A stretch of DNA of 13,081 nucleotides from an uncultured Mycoplasmatota bacterium. GTDB taxonomy: Bacteria > Bacillota_I > Bacilli_A > RF39 > UBA660. Numbering within the stretch: position 1 is the stretch's first letter; every line of letters starts with the position of its first letter. A model generated the notes under the pieces. The model was given only the letters and a program-made list of their open reading frames with translations, was not told where the DNA came from and made no database searches. Shown in pieces: positions 7,328-13,081 of the stretch. Both the position numbers and the translations under genes were made by a program. The stretch covers positions 1-13,081 of the forward strand of contig CAOKUH010000039.1 of the NCBI GenBank assembly GCA_948472605.1, written 5' to 3'.

Positions 7328-8540
7328 CTAATGATTCTTTATTTATGAAATCATTTACTTCTAATTCAGTATCTGTATCTTTAGATATTTCTTTTAAGTC
7401 TGAAGAATTGTATAAGTCGTTTTCATAACATTCTTTTAAAATATCCATCGTTTTTTCTTTCTTCTTTTTATCATTAGACAATAAAATTTCTCTAAAAAAT
7501 TCTTTTAAAATTAACAACAAATGATTAATAAAATTCAGTAAATTAGTTTTATCTTCGTGTAATTTACCATTCTCATCTTCTAAATAATTAATATCAATAA
7601 GACTATTTTTAAATTGTTTTTCTAATTTTCTATAATCACAAGTAAATTCATTTAAACTTTCAACGAATGTTCTACTTGTTACCATATTTTGAATTTCTTC
7701 ACTATACATATCTAGAAAATCTAATAGAATATGATAAATTTCTCCAGCAATAATTACTTTATCAGTTAGTGCTTTCTTCTTAGAATTTTGTAATGTACCT
7801 TTTATTTTCCAATATTGTTCTTCAATTTTTTTCTTGCTTTTATATGCCTGTCTGTCATAATATCGAGCAACATTTTTAAATTGTCCCATTGATAAATGTT
7901 TAACTCCTGTGTGTTTTTCTCCTCGTTCTAATTTAAATCCTTTCTTGGTTAATCTCTCATGGTATTTATCTTGTAATTCACATAAATGAAGATCACTTTT
8001 GACATATGATCGTTTAGAAATAGTGTACTTTATAGTACCTGTTCGTTTATCATACTTTTTAACAAGGGGTACAACAACACAATGTAAATGAGGTACCTTT
8101 TCATCCATATGAATAACGGCATGTAAGACTTGTTCTTTTGTATAACCTAAATCTTCATAAACAAAATTCATAGTTTCATTAGCCCAGTTCATTAATTCTT
8201 CTTTACTCATATTTTTAAAAAAGTCTTTATCACTTGTGAATATCATTTCATCAGCAACAACACTTTTAGAATCATTAACCATATCATGAAATGACTTTTT
8301 TCTATCAGCTCTCATATTTTTCATTCTATCATAATGTTCTTTTTGATACTCTTTTGTCATTTCATAAAATTTATCTACGTATTTATTACATTTTATTATT
8401 TCAATGTTATTTTTACTATCTTCAATTCTAATGTTAGGATTAGATTTATATTTTTCTTTTGTCCTTTCATTATGACTACCTTTTTGTGATAATTCTTGTA
8501 ATGTTTTAATTCCTTCACCTCTAAAAATTGCATAACTCAT
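7302..8540 (-). CDS. mobV: MobV-family relaxase (plasmid mobilisation protein)
   Basis: This 412-aa protein nicks the transfer origin and leads the single strand into a recipient cell. The N-terminal 200 residues match the MobV/Pre family. They include an early HNERTKEKY segment, and the metal-binding motif HMDEKVPHLH gives His144, Asp146, Glu147, His151 and His153. The next part, IKYTISKRSYVKSDLHLCELQD, is also typical of the fold. The C-terminal half (about 230-412) is Lys/Glu-rich and coiled-coil-like, ending in an acidic tail, as is usual for these proteins. The start at 8540 is supported by AGAAAGGAAAATAAAA just upstream. It overlaps the operon of the 58-aa ORF with only 3 nt between them. 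No mutation is seen, so the relaxase may be functional even though the recombinase is broken. Confidence 0.92.
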   Translation of the reverse strand: MSYAIFRGEGIKTLQELSQKGSHNERTKEKYKSNPNIRIEDSKNNIEIIKCNKYVDKFYEMTKEYQKEHYDRMKNMRADRKKSFHDMVNDSKSVVADEMIFTSDKDFFKNMSKEELMNWANETMNFVYEDLGYTKEQVLHAVIHMDEKVPHLHCVVVPLVKKYDKRTGTIKYTISKRSYVKSDLHLCELQDKYHERLTKKGFKLERGEKHTGVKHLSMGQFKNVARYYDRQAYKSKKKIEEQYWKIKGTLQNSKKKALTDKVIIAGEIYHILLDFLDMYSEEIQNMVTSRTFVESLNEFTCDYRKLEKQFKNSLIDINYLEDENGKLHEDKTNLLNFINHLLLILKEFFREILLSNDKKKKEKTMDILKECYENDLYNSSDLKEISKDTDTELEVNDFINKESLEKDYDIFK

Positions 8541-8543
8541 TTT

Positions 8544-8720
8544 TTATTTTCCTTTCTGATTATTTTCTTCTTTTGATAATTCTAAAATCTTCTCAATTTG
8601 TTCTTGATATTGCTTATCTTTTCTTAAAACTTCAAGAATTAGATAGTTAGGAATTACTTCTTTATTTTCCTTAAAATAATCAAGAATTTGAGGTACGACT
8701 ACTTGAAAAAAGTAGTTAAT
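8544..8720 (-). CDS. Small protein upstream of relaxase, apparent ATT start
   Basis: A 58-codon frame ends 3 nt before the relaxase start. It has no in-frame ATG, GTG or TTG, so simple gene finders miss it. A strong AAAGGAGG (8729-8736 on the minus strand) lies 7 nt before an ATT codon at 8720. The predicted product has a helical core (FFQVVVPQILDYF, then ILEVLRKDKQYQEQIEKILE) and a basic end, NNQKGK. It is small and charged, without membrane segments. The perfectly spaced ribosome binding site and the tight link to mobV argue that it is translated, either from ATT or from an ATG lost by mutation. A role as a relaxosome accessory or mob regulator is a guess from position. Confidence 0.65.
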   Translation of the reverse strand: MNYFFQVVVPQILDYFKENKEVIPNYLILEVLRKDKQYQEQIEKILELSKEENNQKGK

Positions 8721-8748
8721 AATTTTGCCTCCTTTCTAAATTTAGACA

Positions 8749-8770
8749 ACAAAAAAAGAGCCGAAGCTCT
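8749..8770 (-). terminator. UUCG-loop terminator ahead of the mob operon
   Basis: On the minus strand, AGAGC-TTCG-GCTCT (8770-8757) is followed by seven T residues. It lies about 10 nt after the ParB-like gene and 14 nt before the ribosome binding site of the small ORF. No promoter fits between it and the mob operon. Confidence 0.85.
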
Positions 8771-8781
8771 CAAATATAAAT

Positions 8782-9060
8782 TTATTTTGAAATATTTTTT
8801 ATTTCACTTCTTGGAATAATTCTTACCTTAACTTTATTCATTCCAAGTAATTTGCATTTTACAAGTCTGTGAAGTCCATCTAATATAACTAATCTCTCTT
8901 TGTTAGGCATTACATCAATGGGATAAGATATATCGGATTCCATAATTCTATCATATTGTGATTTATATTTTTCTGGGTTATTTATTACATCATTAGGTTT
9001 TAAAACATACCATTCATTATTCCAATTCCAAAAAGGAATATTAAAATGCCATTCTAACAT
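8782..9060 (-). CDS. ParB/sulfiredoxin-fold-like protein, possibly second half of a fusion
   Basis: The product from the ATG at 9060 is 92 aa and carries the ParB-like signature VILDGLHRLVKCKLLG (Asp61, His64, Arg65), preceded by a strand SYPIDVMPNKERLV. The same frame is open further upstream to 9165 and reads like genuine protein: IPESVLEYGFDFDWDEKDVW, then LDYPTQEIVIE. There is no ATG, GTG or TTG start for that part and no ribosome binding site at 9060. The upstream open part begins at a run of nine T (9159-9167), where the preceding NTF2-like gene is in another frame. One extra A in the message would join the two into a protein of about 240 aa. The ParB fold binds DNA or nucleotides in many stand-alone proteins; the substrate here is unknown. 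The gene is followed by the UUCG terminator. Confidence 0.6.
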   Translation of the reverse strand: MLEWHFNIPFWNWNNEWYVLKPNDVINNPEKYKSQYDRIMESDISYPIDVMPNKERLVILDGLHRLVKCKLLGMNKVKVRIIPRSEIKNISK

Positions 9061-9137
9061 TTCAATAACTATTTCTTGTGTTGGATAATCTAATTTCCAA
9101 ACATCTTTTTCATCCCAATCAAAATCAAAACCATATT

Positions 9138-9509
9138 CTAAAACACTTTCTGGAATTGTTTTTTTTTATCATTCATTTCCCAACTTTTAAAGTAAATACA
9201 TTCCATATTTTCGTTAAATTTAATTTCATAGATACCATCAAAATTTATATCATTTTGTTTTAAAATCCACTGTGCAATTACTGTATATCCTTCAATTGCT
9301 AAAGGTTTTATTTCAATTTTTTGGATATTTTCATTTTTAACATGTTGCCATTCCTCATTAATTTCATCTAAAGTTGTATAAGGTTCCATAAAAGGTGTTT
9401 CTTGATAAAATGTTGTTTTTTTAAATAGTGAAACAGCATTATCAATATCTTTATTAAACCAGTAATTTTTTAATTTATTTAACCATTCTTCTACAAATTG
9501 TTTGTCCAT
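9138..9509 (-). CDS. NTF2/SnoaL-like protein
   Basis: The start at 9509 has GAGGAAATATT upstream. The 123-aa product looks like the NTF2-like cone fold. A long N-terminal helix, FVEEWLNKLKNYWFNKDIDNA, is followed by an FKKTTFYQETPF segment and then by curved-sheet strands such as GYTVIAQWIL and GIYEIKFNENMECIYFKSWEM. This pattern is common in small cytoplasmic proteins named nuclear transport factor 2 family, which may bind or isomerise small ligands. The last residues after EMNDKKK (QFQKVF) are encoded just after an A9 run and look unrelated to the fold. A +1 slip there leads into the ParB-like frame. It starts 17 nt after the metallo-hydrolase gene, so the two form one operon. No substrate can be named. 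Confidence 0.65.
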   Translation of the reverse strand: MDKQFVEEWLNKLKNYWFNKDIDNAVSLFKKTTFYQETPFMEPYTTLDEINEEWQHVKNENIQKIEIKPLAIEGYTVIAQWILKQNDINFDGIYEIKFNENMECIYFKSWEMNDKKKQFQKVF

Positions 9510-9526
9510 AATATTTCCTCATATAT

Positions 9527-10174
9527 TTAAATTTCAATTGATTCTTCTATTTCTAATACTTTATAGTTAATACCCAACTTATCAAAATTTTCCTTCATAT
9601 AGTTTACATCAGTAGGATATTTTTCATTATCCATATGAATTGGTAAAACTAATTTTGCACCTAACTCTTTAGAAAATAATGATGCCTCAAATGCAGACAT
9701 AGTAAGTCCATGAGCTGTAACCGGAAGAGCGACAACATCTGCTTTATAATCATTATTGAAACAAATAGTGTCGCTAGTTGTATATAATCTATGAGATCCA
9801 TCGTCTATAATGTAACCGACATTTTCAAAGACTTGTCCGCCATTTTTTAATAGAGGATTATATCCATGAATTGCTTTAACTACTTCAATTTTTATACTAT
9901 CAAAATCTAAAATATCATTTTCTTTCACAATATTGAATTTTATTTCTGGATAAGTATCTTGTACTTCTTGTGTTGAATAAATAGGAATGTTAATATCTTT
10001 TAACACATCACTTTTAATATGATCTCCATGTTTATGTGTTATGAGAATTATATCAGCCTTTTTCCATTCTTCTAAAAATTTATCTTGATATTTTAAGCCT
10101 CCTGCATCAATTAAAATTTTTTTGTTATTTGTTTCAACCATTAAACATGATTGAGGATATTTTGTTATTTTCAT
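9527..10174 (-). CDS. Metallo-beta-lactamase-fold hydrolase, UlaG-like
   Basis: This 215-aa cytoplasmic protein carries the metal ligands of the metallo-beta-lactamase superfamily. THKHGDH supplies His47, His49, Asp51 and His52. His103 lies in AIHGY, Asp135 in TTSDT and His180 in LPIHMDNEKY. The short, single-domain form with an SCLMVETNNKKILIDAGG opening is like the UlaG/YtnP-type group of small metal-dependent hydrolases, which includes L-ascorbate-6-phosphate lactonase relatives and many uncharacterised proteins. The start at 10174 has AGAAAGGTGG 8 nt before it and an extended -10 promoter. It is first in a three-gene cargo operon (MBL, NTF2-like, ParB-like) lying between recombinase and relaxase. 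The substrate is not deducible; a hydrolysed phosphate or lactone is the usual guess for this group. Confidence 0.85.
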   Translation of the reverse strand: MKITKYPQSCLMVETNNKKILIDAGGLKYQDKFLEEWKKADIILITHKHGDHIKSDVLKDINIPIYSTQEVQDTYPEIKFNIVKENDILDFDSIKIEVVKAIHGYNPLLKNGGQVFENVGYIIDDGSHRLYTTSDTICFNNDYKADVVALPVTAHGLTMSAFEASLFSKELGAKLVLPIHMDNEKYPTDVNYMKENFDKLGINYKVLEIEESIEI

Positions 10175-10210
10175 ATATTTTCCACCTTTCTGAATGAATA
10201 TTTCAATATG

Positions 10211-10239
10211 ATTTTACCATATTTTCAGCTTAATTTTAA
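10211..10239 (-). promoter_or_regulatory. Promoter of the cargo operon
   Basis: On the minus strand, TTAAAA (10239-10234) and an extended -10, TGG-TAAAAT (10219-10211), are separated by 17 nt. The -35 overlaps the recombinase stop codon, so the cargo operon can be transcribed separately from the recombinase. Confidence 0.55.
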
Positions 10240-11972
10240 GCACTTATCTGTAATAAAGTATATTTATCTTTTTCAAATTTATTTTCCTTTTTGTTAGGAA
10301 TAATTTGTAAAAGAGAATTATTAGATAATCTAGCAATATCCAATTTTTCTTTTTCAATAGTAATAGGAGCTATCTTATAGAATTTACTTAACGATTCAAT
10401 ATATTTAGTAATATCTTCTTTAGTTCTTTCATTAGATAAAATAACATCTCTGTCATTAATATTAACTGCCATATCAAAACAATCATTTCTAAACATGTAA
10501 CCAATATTTTGTATTTCTTTTTTGTTGATATTGATTTTCTTAATAATGATTTCATCTTTCTTTTTCTCAATTTCAATAGAATCAATATACTTAGTTATAA
10601 GTTCTGCTTTTTGTTCTTTCGTGAGTTTATTCCATAGTCCATTTTTTCTGACATAGTAAGATTTATATTTCATTTTTTCTAGTTGGAATAAGTTATTATA
10701 AAGTCTTAAATCATCTTTATGATTTAGATTTTCATTAGCATTATTCAAGTTATTTAGTTTGATTTTTGTTTCTTCAATTTGCATTTTAATGCTTTTTTCT
10801 TCATCTATAAAATCATCTTGTTCAATATTACTATTTAAATAGGCATTTTTAATCCTTTGTAGCTTTATATTCAAGTCTTTTAACATCTTCTCATATCTTT
10901 TTATTTCTATTGTTAAATCTTCGTTAAAAAACGATTTATAGTTGTTATCAATAAGCAGGTAATAATCTAACATATCATTTAAGAATAACATTAAAGGTTG
11001 TTCTATTTTCTTCTCATTAATTCTAGTATTACAACAATTACATTTGTAATAGATTTGAGTAGGTTTATTCTTGGATGTTGTAGAAGAACCACCCATAATT
11101 TTATTACATTTTGAGCATACGATTTTTTGCATATAAATATAAGTGTGTTTTCGAGTATAGTTCTTTAGGTTCTTTTCTTTTTGCTTTTGTACTAACTCAA
11201 AATCATGCTTATCAATAATAGCAGGGCATACATCTTCAAGTAGGATAGTTTCTTCATTTTGTATTCGTTTTCGGTGTTGATAATTACCTGCATATATATA
11301 ATTAGATAACATTCTATCAATAGTAGTTGTTCTCCAATTACGATTTAAAGCATTTTTTTCATTTAGTTGCTTTGTAATAGTACAAACTGATAAACCACTT
11401 AAATAAGACTTAAAAATATCTTTTACAACTTCACTTTCTACTTCATCAATAACAAGTTCCTTATTGATTTTACGATAACCAATAGGAGCTTTTCCAGAAA
11501 AATGTCCTTTCTTGGCTGCACCCATTAAACCAAATTTTGTTCTTTCTGAAGTCCTTTCAATTTCTAATTGAGCAAGTATGGTAGTCATTCTCATAAAGAA
11601 TACACCAGTAGGAGTAGAGGTATTAATCTCTTCACATTCACTTTCTAAATCACATTTGTATTCTTCTAACAATTTACAAATGGTTTCTAAGTCTTGAATA
11701 GAACGAGTTAATCTATCTAACTTATAAACAAGTATTTTGTTAATCTTCCCATCTTTCATATCTTGTATCATCTCTTGAAACTTAGGTCGATTCATACTTT
11801 TAGCAGATACTCATTCCTCACGATAGATTTTATAAATCATATATCCTTTCCATTCACACAGCCTTTTAAGACTTTCTTCCTGCTCATCTAAACTAAAACC
11901 AAACCTAGACTGATCCTCTGTACTTACACGAGGATAAATCCCTACAACAAAGTTCTTCTTTTCTCCGTTCAT
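10236..11972 (-). pseudogene. Large serine recombinase with a single premature TGA
   Basis: I take the ATG at 11972, with AAAGGAG 9 nt upstream, giving 578 codons. The catalytic domain starts NFVVGIYPRVSTEDQ with the nucleophile Ser17. A TGA at 11811-11813 (codon 54) interrupts it between IYREE and VSAKSMNRPKFQEM. Most relatives have Gly at this place, so a GGA-to-TGA change fits. After it the frame is intact: KILVYKLDRLTRS (catalytic arginines), IERTSERTKFGL, the recombinase domain with GKAPIGYRK, a zinc ribbon (CSKCNK and CNCCN) and a long coiled coil rich in Lys, Asn and Glu. Unless the stop is read through or is an error, the protein is inactive and the element cannot excise by itself. 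A restart at ATG 11795 would lack Ser17. Confidence 0.9.
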
Positions 11973-11998
11973 TTTTTTTCTTCTCCTTTCTTTGAACG

Positions 11999-12029
11999 AC
12001 AAAAAAACACAAGAGAATTTCCTTGTGTT
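11999..12029 (-). terminator. Terminator in the recombinase leader
   Basis: On the minus strand, AACACAAG (12029-12022) pairs with CTTGTGTT (12013-12006) around an 8-nt loop and is followed by a long T run. It lies downstream of the recombinase promoter and about 15 nt before the recombinase ribosome binding site, so it can act as an attenuator. Confidence 0.75.
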
Positions 12030-12051
12030 AAGAACTACAAAAATACATAAA

Positions 12052-12080
12052 ATATACGATTACTTACAATTTTCGTATAT
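12052..12080. repeat. Inverted repeat at the recombinase transcription start
   Basis: ATATACG (12052-12058) and CGTATAT (12074-12080) are perfect 7-bp arms around 15 nt. They lie just downstream of the minus-strand -10 box, where an operator or the first leader hairpin would sit. Confidence 0.45.
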
Positions 12081-12084
12081 TACC

Positions 12085-12113
12085 ATAATACCACATTTTA
12101 ACCGGAAAGTAAA
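12085..12113 (-). promoter_or_regulatory. Promoter of the serine recombinase
   Basis: On the minus strand, TTTACT (12113-12108) and an extended -10, TGG-TATTAT (12093-12085), are spaced 17 nt. Transcription would begin near 12078 and give a leader of about 105 nt containing the inverted repeat and the terminator. Confidence 0.6.
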
Positions 12114-12189
12114 TGGCAAGCAAAAATTTAAAATAGCTCGCAAACCCTTGTAAATAAAGGGGAAAATAAAATTCTAAAAAAATTATTTT

Positions 12190-12474
12190 TTACAATATTT
12201 TTAAAATCAAAAATTTTATATATTCAAGAGTAATAATTTCTAAACTATCTTTCAAATATAAATTATTATCGTTAGGATAGGAAAGAATAATTATACAAGA
12301 TGAAGCATTACTAATAATAACTTTGTGTGGCTCATTGATTGAAAGGTTAGTTTTATCAAAATGAATATTTTTCCCATTTACAAATTCAATATGTAGTTTT
12401 GATATTTTAGGTATCTTCATAAGTTTTTCTTTAACACTTAAAGGAAATTCTAAAGGTTCTATGGTTATTTTCAT
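12190..12474 (-). CDS. Unrecognised 94-aa protein
   Basis: The start at 12474 has a strong AAAGGAGG about 7 nt upstream. The product is 94 aa: MKITIEPLEFPLSVKEKLMK, a strand-rich centre (KLHIEFVNGKNIHF, PHKVIISNASSCIIILSY) and a hydrophobic C-terminal helix, IITLEYIKFLILKIL. I do not recognise a family. Beta strands followed by a terminal helix suggest a small soluble domain rather than a membrane protein, but the last helix might attach to a membrane. It lies outside the recombinase promoter on the same strand. A terminator-like hairpin is only about 10 nt before its ribosome binding site, so its expression probably depends on read-through. Confidence 0.6.
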   Translation of the reverse strand: MKITIEPLEFPLSVKEKLMKIPKISKLHIEFVNGKNIHFDKTNLSINEPHKVIISNASSCIIILSYPNDNNLYLKDSLEIITLEYIKFLILKIL

Positions 12475-12497
12475 TTGAGAATCCTCCTTTCAAACAT

Positions 12498-12530
12498 GAA
12501 AAAATCCCATATCAACGAGTGATATAGGAT
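12498..12530 (-). terminator. Terminator-like hairpin before the 94-aa gene
   Basis: Arms ATCCCATATC (12504-12513) and GATATAGGAT (12521-12530) pair with one mismatch. On the minus strand the stem is followed by TTTTTTC, and on the plus strand by ATTTTTG, so it may work in both directions. Confidence 0.65.
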
Positions 12531-12540
12531 ATTTTTGTAA

Positions 12541-12566
12541 TATAAAACTCACACGAGGGTGTGAGT
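12541..12566 (-). terminator. Second minus-strand terminator (module copy B)
   Basis: A perfect 8-bp stem ACTCACAC/GTGTGAGT (12547-12554, 12559-12566) with a 4-nt loop. On the minus strand it is followed by TTTTATATTA. It stands 11 nt from the tRNA-3'-like motif, as in copy A near 4513-4540. Confidence 0.65.
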
Positions 12567-12577
12567 AATTCTCTCAA

Positions 12578-12590
12578 TGGAGCGGATGGT
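12578..12590 (-). repeat. tRNA-3'-end-like motif, copy B
   Basis: The minus strand reads ACCATCCGCTCCA, like a tRNA-Gly acceptor 3' strand with CCA. Upstream of it (minus sense) is a palindrome GTAGATATCTAC (12591-12602) and no T arm, so it is not a tRNA gene. It pairs with copy A at 4552-4564. Confidence 0.4.
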
Positions 12591-12719
12591 GTAGATATCT
12601 ACAACTTTTTCACTCTTAACGATTTGATATACAAAATATCAATCACTAATGATATTTTAGCATACATTTTTGTAAATTATAACAAAAATGACAAAAAAAC
12701 ACTAAAAGTAATAATTTTA

Positions 12720-12728
12720 TGATATAAT
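12720..12728 (+). promoter_or_regulatory. Extended -10 promoter of the small hydrophobic protein gene
   Basis: TGA-TATAAT is a perfect -10 hexamer with an extended TG. No convincing -35 is seen 17 nt upstream (the sequence is A-rich), as is tolerated with an extended -10. The stretch 12591-12719 shows nothing else I can name. Confidence 0.6.
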
Positions 12729-12751
12729 ATGAATATTAAGGAGGTATTTTT

Positions 12752-13054
12752 ATGAGTCAAAAGTACAAAATCACAAGCATAAGTGAACCAGCCAATCCTT
12801 TAGAGGAACAAAGAGCTAAAGATAGTAAAGATTTTAATAGAACAATTATCAAACTTGTTGCTTCAAGTTGTAGTGAAGTATTTGGTGGAGCATTAATGCC
12901 TTTTGCTATGCAAATGGGCAGCTATGCTCCAATAGCGGCAGCATTTAGTGCAGCTTTGATAATGGTATCAGGAAAAGTCCAAAGCAAATCAATTACCAAA
13001 TTACACACTTTATATAATAAAAAAGGTAATAGACATCTTGCGAAACTAAACTAG
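12752..13054 (+). CDS. Small hydrophobic protein, unrecognised
   Basis: AAGGAGG (12738-12744) stands 7 nt before the ATG, and a good promoter lies just upstream. The product is 100 aa. A charged N-terminal third (MSQKYKITSISEPANPLEEQ, then RAKDSKDFNRT) precedes a hydrophobic middle (about residues 31-76). That middle is rich in Ala, Gly, Ser and Met, with one or two possible membrane helices, ending VSGKVQSK. A basic tail (NKKGNRHLAKLN) closes it. The Ala/Gly/Met-rich hydrophobic core with basic flanks could fit a membrane protein, a holin-like protein or a bacteriocin-like peptide, but no double-Gly leader or known motif is visible. It appears to be an independent single-gene unit. Confidence 0.65.
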   Translation: MSQKYKITSISEPANPLEEQRAKDSKDFNRTIIKLVASSCSEVFGGALMPFAMQMGSYAPIAAAFSAALIMVSGKVQSKSITKLHTLYNKKGNRHLAKLN

Positions 13055-13081
13055 CATATTCTAAAAACAGAAAATATGTTA
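13055..13081 (+). terminator. Possible terminator, cut by the window edge
   Basis: CATATT (13055-13060) and AATATG (13073-13078) can pair directly after the stop codon of the 100-aa gene. The following sequence is mostly outside the window, so the U tract cannot be judged. Confidence 0.35.

Larger units (their letters stand above)
7302..12113 (-). mobile_element. Core of an integrative and mobilisable element
   Basis: From right to left on the minus strand: promoter, large serine recombinase, three cargo genes, a small accessory ORF and a MobV relaxase. A recombinase plus a lone relaxase without type IV secretion genes is the usual layout of an integrative mobilisable element that borrows a helper's conjugation apparatus. 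The outer ends and core attachment sites are not identified, so the bounds are those of the recognisable genes and promoter only. Confidence 0.6.

Noticed and set aside
9078..9263. 61-aa frame on the + strand
   Set aside because: It lies opposite the NTF2-like and ParB-like genes, is Phe/His-rich low-complexity sequence and has no good ribosome binding site.
10388..10585. 65-aa minus-strand frame inside the recombinase
   Set aside because: It overlaps the coiled-coil part of the recombinase in another frame and has no ribosome binding site of its own.
11811..11813. TGA in the recombinase as a recoded codon (Gly or Trp)
   Set aside because: TGA ends the RexA-like gene at a tightly coupled junction, TGG is used for Trp throughout, and another gene is broken by TAA. 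The standard code with a nonsense mutation is simpler.
12578..12660. Possible tRNA gene on the minus strand
   Set aside because: Only the acceptor 3' strand and CCA are seen; there is no T arm, anticodon arm, D arm or matching 5' strand. The same holds near 4552.
1..13081. CRISPR arrays, rRNA genes and insertion sequences
   Set aside because: No regularly spaced direct repeats, rRNA segments or transposase genes with inverted ends were found.

Overview
The window is about three-quarters A+T. Coding is dense, with strong AAAGGAGG-type ribosome binding sites and standard stop codons, including TGA used as a true stop. This fits a low-GC Bacillota or Mollicutes-related bacterium, probably a host-associated commensal. 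That is an inference from composition and gene types; no marker gene is present. Much of the window looks accessory: mobilisation genes, a serine recombinase, decaying genes and orphan pairs.

Left part, + strand (1-3743): a ClpA/ClpB-type AAA+ ATPase, cut by the left edge, is followed 25 nt later by an 883-aa protein. That protein has a long helical N-terminal region and a C-terminal module that I do not recognise firmly (faintly PcfJ-like). The pair ends at an intrinsic terminator and looks like a two-gene unit.

Middle part (3732-5647) is gene decay. On the minus strand lies a remnant of a geranylgeranyl-reductase-family FAD oxidoreductase with several frame breaks. On the plus strand lies a serine beta-lactamase-like hydrolase broken by one in-frame TAA.

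Next, on the + strand (5752-7327), a promoter drives a tightly coupled pair: a soluble protein of about 297 aa and a 160-aa protein with four predicted membrane helices. Gene order, sizes, topology and a short stretch of residue similarity recall RexA-RexB, the phage lambda exclusion system. This is my best candidate for an undescribed defence system here.

The right part (7302-12113, minus strand) is the core of an integrative and mobilisable element. It holds a large serine recombinase with a single premature TGA, three cargo genes (metallo-beta-lactamase fold, NTF2/SnoaL-like, ParB-like), a 58-aa ORF with an apparent ATT start, and a MobV relaxase. The two last cargo genes meet at a run of nine A residues where +1 slippage would fuse them. 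Intrinsic-terminator hairpins sit just before the ribosome binding sites of the mob operon, the recombinase and a 94-aa orphan (12190-12474), suggesting attenuation or antitermination.

The right end carries that orphan and a small hydrophobic protein on the + strand. Two related modules, near 4510-4565 and 12547-12590, each join a terminator hairpin to a sequence resembling the 3' end of a tRNA-Gly with identical 11-nt spacing. They may be remnants of integration at tRNA genes.
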